Shown: piece after piece, positions 6,384-13,023 of the stretch
Layout of the letters: each line of letters opens with the position of its first letter
Position numbering within the stretch: position 1 is the stretch's first letter
Assembly (NCBI GenBank): GCA_018384465.1
Contig: JAHAYQ010000096.1
Coordinates: 1-18,971 of the forward strand
Source of the DNA: Myroides sp.
Lineage (GTDB): Bacteria > Bacteroidota > Bacteroidia > Flavobacteriales > Flavobacteriaceae
Length of the DNA: 18,971 nt
Direction of reading: 5' to 3'
The notes under the pieces: generated by a model
What the model was told of the DNA's origin: nothing
What the model saw: the letters and a program-made list of their open reading frames with translations, nothing else
Databases searched by the model: none
Made by a program: the position numbers and the translations under genes

Positions 6384-8477
6384 ATGAAAACAATAATCGC
6401 AGAAAAACCAAGCGTGGCAAGAGAAATAGCAAGTCTGTTAGGTGCATCCAATAAAAAGGACGGTTACCTAACAGGCAACGGCTATTTTGTTTCCTGGGCA
6501 TTCGGTCATTTAATCGTATTGGGAATGCCCGAAGATTACGGTATTTCAGGTTTTGACAAAGCATCGCTACCTATTTTGCCAAATCCTTTTGTACTGACGG
6601 TTCGTAAGGTCAAAAAAGATCAAAGTTATACCGCGGATATGGGAGCACTAAAGCAACTCAAAGTTATCAAAGAGCTGTTTGATAAAAGCGAAAGTATTAT
6701 AGTCGCTACCGACGCTGGTCGTGAAGGGGAATTGATATTTAGATATATTTACAAATACTTGAAGTGCGATAAGCCATTTGAACGTCTTTGGATCAGTTCA
6801 TTAACTGAAAAAGCCATTAAACAAGGATTTGAAAACCTTAAAAATGGAAAAGAGTTTGATGGATTGTATTATTCCGCACAAAGCAGAAGCCGTGCTGATT
6901 GGCTTGTAGGTATTAACGCCACACAAGCTTTAAGCATCGCTGCTGATGATGGTGTTTATTCATTAGGTCGAGTTCAAACGCCAACACTGGCTTTAATTTG
7001 TAAACGGTACATCGAAAACAAGAATTTTTCCATCAAAAAGTTTTGGCAAATTCAGTTAGTGCATCAAAAGGAAAGCATTCATTTCAAAAGCCTATCAAAA
7101 AATAAATGGGAAGATCAAAAACTCGCTAGTGAAACAATAAAATCGATTCAACGTATTGGTAAGGCAGCGGTTACATCAGTAGTAACCAAAAGGCTCAACG
7201 AACAACCACCCCTACTATTTGACCTTACCGGATTGCAAAAGGAGGCCAATAAAAAGCTTAGTCTTTCTGCCGAAGAAACCCTCAACATCGCCCAAAGTCT
7301 GTATGAAAAGAAGTTTATTACTTATCCTCGTACTGGAAGTAAATATATTCCTGAAGATTTGTGGCCAGAAATTCCAAACCTTGTGAGAGCGCTTGAACAA
7401 AAAGATTCTTGCAGACAAGCAGTAACCCTAATGAAATGGGAACGTTTCAATAAACGTATCGTGAATGACCTGCGCGTTACTGATCATCATGGATTATTGA
7501 TTACGGACAAAATCCCTTCAGCATTGAATGCAAAGGAAAATGCAGTCTATGATCTGATTGCTTTTCGATTATTAGAGGCTCTTTCACAAGCTTGCGTCAA
7601 AGAGGTAACGGATGTTTCATTAGAAGTTTTGCATTACGATTTTATACTTAAAGGATGTAAAATAATTGAAACAGGTTGGCGTGGTATTAAAGGTAATTTC
7701 TCTGATGATGAGGCCGAGCCTATACAGGATCTACCCGAATTGAAAGAAGGCAATGAATTGAAAATCAAAGAAGCTGTCGTTTTGGAAAAGAAAACAAAAC
7801 CACCTGTACTTTATACTGAAGCGGGATTGCTATCCGCAATGGAATTCGCAGGGAAAGAAATCGAAAATATAGAAGAACGGAAAGCTTTGCAACACATTGG
7901 TATTGGTACACCAGCTACAAGAGCTTCGATTATTGAAACACTATTTACCCGAAATTATATCCAACGAGATAAGAAATCACTCATTCCTACTGAAAAGGGA
8001 TTACAAGTGTATGAGTTGGTTAAAGACCAGAAAATTGCAGATGTGGCAATGACTGCCGAATGGGAATTGGCCTTGCAGAAAATCGAAAATAACGAAGCTG
8101 ATGCAGCATTATTTCAAAAGGAAATGGAAACGTATACAATAACCATTACTAATGAACTACTACAAACTTCCATTACTCGAACCAATGTACCAAAACTTAT
8201 TTGTCCGAAATGCAAAAGCCAACAACTGATTATCCGTGATAAAATAATCAAATGTCCCGAAGATATTTGCGGTTGGTTGCAATTCCGTAATGTTTGCGGA
8301 GTTCAAATCGGCATTTCCGACATTGAAACCCTTATCAATAAAGGTAAAACATCATTGATTAAAGGAATGAAAAGCAAAGCAGGGAAAAAATTTGATGCTT
8401 ACATTGTTTTAGATTCCAATTGCAGAACCTCTTTTGAATTTGATAAAAACAAAAATTACAAACGCAATGGAAAATAA
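6384..8477 (+). CDS. topB: DNA topoisomerase III (element-encoded, Exc/TopB-like)
   Basis: A type IA topoisomerase of 697 residues that relaxes and decatenates DNA through a 5'-phosphotyrosine. The Toprim domain has E7 of IIAEKPSVA and D110AGREGE. The SRADWLVGINATQ segment and YSLGRVQTPTLALI follow, and the catalytic tyrosine is Y314 in ITYPRTGSKY. A late GIGTPATRASI motif is present. The C-terminus has one zinc-ribbon-like Cys set (C607/C610, C624/C629) and a TopB-type tail. All catalytic features are intact. The CTnDOT counterpart Exc sits in the excision operon, so a role in element processing is likely. Its 3' end overlaps the ORF6N gene by 11 nt. Confidence 0.95.
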   Translation: MKTIIAEKPSVAREIASLLGASNKKDGYLTGNGYFVSWAFGHLIVLGMPEDYGISGFDKASLPILPNPFVLTVRKVKKDQSYTADMGALKQLKVIKELFDKSESIIVATDAGREGELIFRYIYKYLKCDKPFERLWISSLTEKAIKQGFENLKNGKEFDGLYYSAQSRSRADWLVGINATQALSIAADDGVYSLGRVQTPTLALICKRYIENKNFSIKKFWQIQLVHQKESIHFKSLSKNKWEDQKLASETIKSIQRIGKAAVTSVVTKRLNEQPPLLFDLTGLQKEANKKLSLSAEETLNIAQSLYEKKFITYPRTGSKYIPEDLWPEIPNLVRALEQKDSCRQAVTLMKWERFNKRIVNDLRVTDHHGLLITDKIPSALNAKENAVYDLIAFRLLEALSQACVKEVTDVSLEVLHYDFILKGCKIIETGWRGIKGNFSDDEAEPIQDLPELKEGNELKIKEAVVLEKKTKPPVLYTEAGLLSAMEFAGKEIENIEERKALQHIGIGTPATRASIIETLFTRNYIQRDKKSLIPTEKGLQVYELVKDQKIADVAMTAEWELALQKIENNEADAALFQKEMETYTITITNELLQTSITRTNVPKLICPKCKSQQLIIRDKIIKCPEDICGWLQFRNVCGVQIGISDIETLINKGKTSLIKGMKSKAGKKFDAYIVLDSNCRTSFEFDKNKNYKRNGK

Positions 8478-9356
8478 GCCGACAATTGTTCCGCAAGAAA
8501 TTAAAAACTTGATTTATACCATACGTGAGAAACAAGTGATGCTGGATAGTGATCTTGCAAAAATTTACCAAGTGGAAACCAAAGTTTTCAATCAAGCCGT
8601 AAAACGAAATGTAGATCGTTTTCCTGATATTTTTCGCTTTCAATTGACACAGGACGAGTTTGACACGATCAACTTGAGGTCACAAATTGTGACCTCAAGT
8701 TTGAATTACGGTGGTAGACGTTATTTACCATTTGTATTTACCGAACAAGGAATTGCGATGTTGAGTGCGGTACTCCGTTCGGATGTGGCAATAAAAGTAA
8801 GTATAGAAATCATAAATGCTTTTGTAGAAATGCGTAGAATGGTTTCCAATCATGCTTCCTTATTTCAGCGTTTGGATTACATAGAATACAAACAATTGCA
8901 AGCTGACCAAAAATTTGAGGAGCTTTTTAAAGCTCTTGAAAGTGGTAAACTATATAGCGAAAAAGGCATTTTCTACAATGGGCAAGTTTTCGATGCTTAT
9001 ACCTTCGTTGCCGATATTATCCGAAGTGCTAAAAGCTCTATTATCTTGCTTGACAATTACCTAGATGATACGGTACTAACTTTGTTGGGTAAACGCAATG
9101 AAAATGTAACCGCAACAATTTACACAAAAAATATCAGCAACCAGCTGCAGCAGGATGTGTACAACGCTACAATAGCCAATATCCAGCTATAGCAGTAGAA
9201 GTTTTCTCCAATGCCCACGACCGTTTTTTGATTATTGATAATGCAGAACTATACCATATCGGAGCTTCGCTTAAAGATTTGGGTAAAAAATGGTTTGCCT
9301 TTTCACGAATGGATATTGAGATTGGCAGAATGCTTCAAATATTGAATAAACAATAA
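8467..9356 (+). pseudogene. ORF6N-domain protein with PLD-like C-terminus, frameshifted
   Basis: An ORF6N/KilA-N-like DNA-binding domain (IREKQVMLDSDLAKIYQVET to FTEQGIAMLSAVLRS, residues about 15-115) is followed by a coiled-coil linker and a C-terminal domain. The first frame stops at 9192 after YNATIANIQL. From 9177 another frame continues as QYPAIAVEVFSNAHDRFLII, then DNAELYHIGASLKDLGKKW, to a stop at 9354-9356, so one frameshift near 9165-9177 has split a protein of about 295 residues. The second piece carries HDRFLIID, which fits the phospholipase-D HxK/RxxxxD motif. I chose the ATG at 8467 (MENKPTIVPQEIKNL) over 8434 because the domain begins there. The gene is wedged directly after topB as cargo. 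The truncated first frame may still be expressed. Confidence 0.8.
8671..8701. repeat. Perfect 31-bp inverted repeat inside the ORF6N gene
   Basis: Two 15-bp arms (8671-8685 and 8687-8701) are exact complements around a single A. The core is GGTCACAA-A-TTGTGACC. It encodes the INLRSQIVTSS stretch of the ORF6N domain. Such a long perfect dyad is unlikely by chance and could be an operator for the encoded DNA-binding protein or a strong mRNA hairpin. Confidence 0.85.
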
Positions 9357-9380
9357 ACCCTCCAAAAAATTGAAGGGCTT
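9357..9380. terminator. Bidirectional terminator between convergent genes
   Basis: An 8-bp stem, CCCTCCAA (9358-9365) with TTGAAGGG (9370-9377), has one mismatch and an AAAA loop. A-rich and T-rich flanks lie on either side. It sits immediately after the ORF6N stop and 6-9 bp from the histone-like gene's stop on the other strand, so it can end transcription from both sides. Confidence 0.65.
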
Positions 9381-9385
9381 TATAA

Positions 9386-9562
9386 TTATGCTTTAGAGGC
9401 TTCTAAAGATGCTTTTCTAAATTCTTTAAGAAGTTTTTCTAATTCAAGAGAAGATTTACGGGCTCTTGTTCCTGCAGCTTTATTTCCGTTTTCTTGTTGT
9501 AATGCTGCGTCAGTTTTCAACGCTTCAAAGCTCGCATTGATTTTTTCAATTAGTTCGTTCAT
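9386..9562 (-). CDS. Hc1-like small histone / nucleoid protein
   Basis: A 58-residue protein below usual ORF cut-offs. It reads MNELIEKINASFEALKTDAA, then LQQENGNKAAGTRARKSS, then LELEKLLKEFRKASLEASKA. The NKAAGTRARKSSLELEKLLKEFRK segment is the hallmark of the Hc1 histone H1-like family in Bacteroidota (NKAAGTRVRK-type motif), which binds DNA without sequence specificity and compacts it. The predicted protein is one long basic helix. It is transcribed towards the terminator at 9357-9380, 93 bp downstream of the ASCH gene on the same strand. A mobile-element copy may silence or protect the cargo DNA, which is inference. Confidence 0.85.
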   Translation of the reverse strand: MNELIEKINASFEALKTDAALQQENGNKAAGTRARKSSLELEKLLKEFRKASLEASKA

Positions 9563-9655
9563 TTTGATAAATGGATTAAAAATTTAAAAAGCAAAAATAA
9601 AGAAAATATCTTCAATGCTCACTAAACTAATTCAACAACTATTAACTTAATCACT

Positions 9656-10114
9656 TTACCAAATAGTTACGAAGTATTCACAAACTATGCCCATTTCTTC
9701 ATCAGGAGATTCACCAAACTCTTCCATTTCTCCTTTATAATAGTTCCAATGCACTATTTTCCAGTAGTCTAAACTTCTATCACCTTCTCCCTCAGTAAAA
9801 GCATACTCAGAACTTATATCTTTGAATTTTACAATTTCCACTTTAGTCGTCTTTATTATTGCTTTAGGTTCTCCATACCAATTTGTGACGATTGCTATAT
9901 CACCAACTTTTGGAAAGGATACTTTATTTTTCTTGAACCACCAAACAGAAGGAGATGTAGCTTGTTTAATTTTTTTAACAACTAATTCAGTACACTCATT
10001 AGCATTTTCTTCTTTATCGCAAAAATAAAACGATTGTGGCTGCTTTATAGAAAGATACTCTGGATTGCTATCTTGAAATTTTTTCCAATAGCTCTCAATA
10101 GAATTACCAATCAT
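9656..10114 (-). CDS. ASCH-domain protein
   Basis: 152 residues, full length for single-domain ASCH proteins, a PUA-like fold that binds RNA or modified nucleosides; some members are amidohydrolases. Characteristic pieces are the N-terminal helix with SYWKKFQDSNPEYLS, KKIKQATSPSVWWFKK, the core FPKVGDIAIVTNWYGEPKAI and the C-terminal YAFTEGEGDRSLDYWKIVHW. The conserved EGEGDRSLxYW is intact. It is part of the cargo block between topB and DUF1896 and is upstream of the histone-like gene on the same strand, 93 bp apart, perhaps cotranscribed. Its function here is unknown; ASCH genes often accompany mobile or defence DNA. Confidence 0.85.
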   Translation of the reverse strand: MIGNSIESYWKKFQDSNPEYLSIKQPQSFYFCDKEENANECTELVVKKIKQATSPSVWWFKKNKVSFPKVGDIAIVTNWYGEPKAIIKTTKVEIVKFKDISSEYAFTEGEGDRSLDYWKIVHWNYYKGEMEEFGESPDEEMGIVCEYFVTIW

Positions 10115-10190
10115 TTGTCATAGAATTAGAATTTTTACTTCATAAAAGTATTTACGAAAATACAAATTAAATCCTTCCTATAACCATTTG

Positions 10191-10230
10191 TACGCCAAAT
10201 ATTCCCCTTTAAAGCCAAGCCCTACCACTT
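10191..10230 (+). promoter_or_regulatory. Leader element shared by the DUF3945 and DUF1896 genes (copy 2)
   Basis: The blocks TACGCCAAAT and CCCTACCACTT lie about 60 bp before the DUF1896 ATG and match the two blocks at 4837-4870 before the DUF3945 gene; the spacing between blocks differs. This supports a shared promoter element in the processing genes of this mobile element. It also marks the right-hand limit of the inserted cargo. Confidence 0.35.
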
Positions 10231-10288
10231 TTACAACAACGATTAATTCCTGCTCTAAATTTATCCATCAACATAAATATTTTACTGT

Positions 10289-10726
10289 ATGGATACACAG
10301 CAAAAAGACTTGTTTTATTTCAGATTACGATTGCAAGAACTGTTAAACAGTAGCTTTCCAGAAAAAGCACACGACCAACAATTTATCAACCAACGCTCCT
10401 CGTGGGCTGCCAATGCCTACGACGGTGCTTTTCGTTCGGGAAACCCGATTGAGCAATGCAATGAAATTGCCAATTACATCCTTTTTGGAGGTTTACATTT
10501 TTCTAAGTTTGACACCATTTTTCAGGTAGTGTGCAACGAGTTTGACACACTAATGGCTAATGAGGAACTCCGCCCGTTCTCTTTTAAAATGTTGCCTATC
10601 TGCGCACCTGTTTTTGACAACTATGAACTAACTAATGATTTCGCTTACAGTGATGAGTTTGACCAGCTTTATACCGAAATAACCGGAACCATCGCCATTT
10701 GGATAGAAGAAAATGGCCTTCAATAA
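10289..10726 (+). CDS. DUF1896 family protein
   Basis: 145 residues with the family's typical features: an N-terminal FYFRLRLQELLNSSFPEKA, a middle INQRSSWAANAYDGAFRSGN segment, and YILFGGLHFSKFDTIFQVV. The function is unknown. It is a standard gene of Bacteroidota conjugative elements, normally between topB and the large methylase-helicase gene, and that order is kept here with cargo inserted. It looks intact and cytosolic. Its 3' end overlaps the methylase-helicase remnant by 14 nt, so the two were translated together. Confidence 0.88.
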   Translation: MDTQQKDLFYFRLRLQELLNSSFPEKAHDQQFINQRSSWAANAYDGAFRSGNPIEQCNEIANYILFGGLHFSKFDTIFQVVCNEFDTLMANEELRPFSFKMLPICAPVFDNYELTNDFAYSDEFDQLYTEITGTIAIWIEENGLQ

Positions 10727-11404
10727 AAAGCAACATCTCCAACAGAATATTGATGCCTTGCGAATTGCTTTTACATTAGAAAAGGAGAAACGACAAGCTA
10801 CTGTAGGTGAAAGACTGCTAATGATGCAATACAGCGGATTTGGCGGTCTAAAATTTGTATTGAACCCTGTAACAAATGATATAGACATCCATCATTGGCG
10901 AAAAACCGAACACGACCTATTTCCACTCACACAAGAACTTCATGAGTTACTTAAAGAAAATTCAGAGGACGAAAAACAGTACCGTAGGTACGTAGACAGT
11001 ATGAAAAGTTCTGTACTCACAGCTTTTTATACGCCACCGCAGGTTATAGATGCTATTTCGGAAACGCTTCATCATAGCGGTATAACTATCGAGCGTTTCC
11101 TTGAACCTTCCGCAGGTACGGGCTCATTTATACAATCCTTTTCCGGAAACCAAAGCACAACTATCACAGCTTATGAAAAATATTTACCGATACTAACAGA
11201 TGTAGTGAATGGAACTTGGCCTAAAGAAGAACGTCTGACCGAACTTAAAACCGAACTGGCTGCTCTGGAACGTAAGATACAGTTATCTATCACTCCCATA
11301 GCAGAAGAAAAAATTAATGAACTTTCTGAAAATGAGCAAAAACCAAAACAACACAGCAACATTTCCGCATCCTTTAGCAAAAGGCGTTTCTAATTACAAT
11401 AGAT
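10713..11404 (+). pseudogene. Methylase-helicase gene with a large internal deletion
   Basis: The start matches the very large N-6 DNA methylase/SNF2 helicase proteins of CTnDOT-like elements, which I recall as well above 1,500 residues. The remnant keeps ERLLMMQYSGFGGLKFVL and the SAM-binding motif FLEPSAGTGSF (131-138) and reaches TAYEKYL (about 158). It then jumps straight into what looks like the family's C-terminal helix (DVVNGTWPKEERLTELKTEL). The NPPY methylase motif and all helicase motifs are missing, so it is inactive. The last 13 residues before the stop at 11393 look out of frame: an alternative frame reads FPHPLAKGVSNYNR and stops at about 11404, so a second lesion may lie near 11360. 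Confidence 0.8.
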
Positions 11405-11414
11405 AATAAGTCCT

Positions 11415-11729
11415 CTACCCTTCTTTTCTGTTTTTTCGATCCCTAACCGATCTGGAATAACTTTCCCGAATTAACTGCTCAACATCAGAGCGCTTATAGT
11501 AGAGTTTTCCGCTGATACTATAGTAAGGAAGTCGTCCGTCAGAACGATATCTCTGTAAAGTGCGATCACTAATTTTAAGCAGCTGTAAAAGATCTTGATT
11601 ATCCAGTAACTCCTCTCCATCGACTTTTTCTATCGTACTCATTTTCTTTTGATGCAATTCGTCTAAAATATCAAAACGCTGCATTATCTGTTTCATCCAG
11701 GCAATAAATTCTGTTCTATCTATGTTCAT
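11415..11729 (-). CDS. Excisionase-like helix-turn-helix protein
   Basis: 104 residues. After a helical N-terminus comes a MerR/excisionase-type HTH_17 domain: LLDNQDLLQLLKISDRTLQR, YRSDGRLPYY, SGKLYYKRSDVEQLIRES (about 39-92). This matches the small DNA-binding proteins of Bacteroidota conjugative elements, some of which (Xis2c/Xis2d of CTnDOT) act in excision. The basic tail (SVRDRKNRKEG) is consistent with DNA binding. It is convergent with the methylase-helicase remnant and downstream of rteC on the same strand. In CTnDOT RteC activates the xis2c operon, so this gene could be its target. The 11730-11978 gap shows no further gene. Confidence 0.8.
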   Translation of the reverse strand: MNIDRTEFIAWMKQIMQRFDILDELHQKKMSTIEKVDGEELLDNQDLLQLLKISDRTLQRYRSDGRLPYYSISGKLYYKRSDVEQLIRESYSRSVRDRKNRKEG

Positions 11730-11978
11730 TATAAAAAAATATAGACCGCCGAAGAATAGTCGTCAAACCAATCATCAACTCGGTACTGTTAAAGAAGCAA
11801 AATTGCGCCTTTGAGAACTATTAATTTGCCAAGTACCTACCAATAAGCACCCATTAAAACCTGAAAATATTTAAATTTATTATAATTCTACGCGAGCAAT
11901 ATACCCAGAACGTTTAAAATACACAGGCCAAAACCCTGAAAAAGAACAGAAAAAAATGGGTACTGCCTTGGTCTTTAA

Positions 11979-12836
11979 TCACTCGATATCTTTAATCATA
12001 TATTTTTCCAGATTAGAAGTCAACTGATCTAAGAAATAGGTTTTACTGCCCGAACGATCCTTCATTCTATGAAACGAGTGATGTAAGTCTCCTAACTTGA
12101 TTCGGAATGCCACCTCAAAAAGCGTCGCTAATTTTGTTATTCCCACCTTACCATTTGAAACCGCCCCGGTTGCATGTAATGCATAGACCAACTCTATTAA
12201 CGCATTTTTAGAATCTGTCCAGTACATATCTTTTGAATATTCCTCTAAAGCCATTTTATCATCCAATTTCTCGGATTCGTCTGGATCCAAACGACGTAAA
12301 AGGTAATGATACAATAGTTCGTCAGATATGATTCTAGCTACTTTATAATCGTAATATGTTGAAAATTGTGCATCCATTTCAAACACCACACTATTTAATC
12401 CTTCATAAAATTCAATATTTCCCAATCTAAAAAAACGTTCATCCAAATCGGTACGATTAGCTTTGTAATACCTATAAAAATCAGAAGAGCCCGCATACTC
12501 TTTATAAACCGATTTTAATTGTTCTAATTGAGAGGAAAAGTATTTTAGCAATAATTTACCATTAGATACAGGACAAGCAGTTTCGATACGATAGACCTTA
12601 TTGTAAAATATGAGTTTTCCCAGAATCAGAGGTTTAATATTCTTAAAAAAGTCAATTTCCTGTGGTTCATCTTCAAAACCAAAGTTCAGTACAAACCGTT
12701 TTAATTCAGCTAATAAATCTTTTAAAAGGAGCGTCATCGAATAGGACTCCTCGATAATCGTTGACGCTTTCAATGAAAGTTGCTTCTCTTTTTGTTCTAG
12801 CTTAGAGATTACGTCATGAAAATCACACTGTTTCAT
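11979..12836 (-). CDS. rteC: RteC-family tetracycline-element regulator
   Basis: 285 residues matching RteC, the regulator that in CTnDOT activates the excision operon. Visible pieces are the N-terminal helical part (CDFHDVISKLEQKEKQLSLK), a middle KLIFYNKVYRIETACPVSNG and SSDFYRYYKANRTDLDERFF, and a C-terminal helix-turn-helix-like part (LIELVYALHATGAVSNGKVG, EVAFRIKLGDLHHSFHRMKD). The frame is open for another 71 codons upstream, but the true start is the ATG at 12836 (MKQCDFHDV), since the extension is AT-rich non-family sequence overlapping a terminator. No rteA/rteB two-component genes are next to it; instead a PLP enzyme gene precedes it. Confidence 0.9.
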   Translation of the reverse strand: MKQCDFHDVISKLEQKEKQLSLKASTIIEESYSMTLLLKDLLAELKRFVLNFGFEDEPQEIDFFKNIKPLILGKLIFYNKVYRIETACPVSNGKLLLKYFSSQLEQLKSVYKEYAGSSDFYRYYKANRTDLDERFFRLGNIEFYEGLNSVVFEMDAQFSTYYDYKVARIISDELLYHYLLRRLDPDESEKLDDKMALEEYSKDMYWTDSKNALIELVYALHATGAVSNGKVGITKLATLFEVAFRIKLGDLHHSFHRMKDRSGSKTYFLDQLTSNLEKYMIKDIE

Positions 12837-12967
12837 AAGTATTATATTTAAATTAAGTATCAGGGTTTCCTTATTTAAAAAATACGTGTGCACGCAGAAC
12901 AAGAGACTATAGGATACTAAAGCAACTTTAGAAAAACCATTAAGATGCGCACAAGACGACAGAAGAA

Positions 12968-12991
12968 AACATCCGGTCATTACCGGATGTT
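12968..12991 (-). terminator. Strong hairpin terminator after the PLP enzyme gene
   Basis: A perfect 10-bp stem, AACATCCGGT (12968-12977) with ACCGGATGTT (12982-12991), and a 4-base loop. On the minus strand it is followed by TTTTC. It lies 33 bp past the stop of the PLP enzyme gene and about 130 bp before the rteC start, so rteC probably has its own promoter. I see nothing else in 12837-13023. Confidence 0.8.
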
Positions 12992-13023
12992 TGGTACTAC
13001 TATAAATATGTATCTTTATTAAT

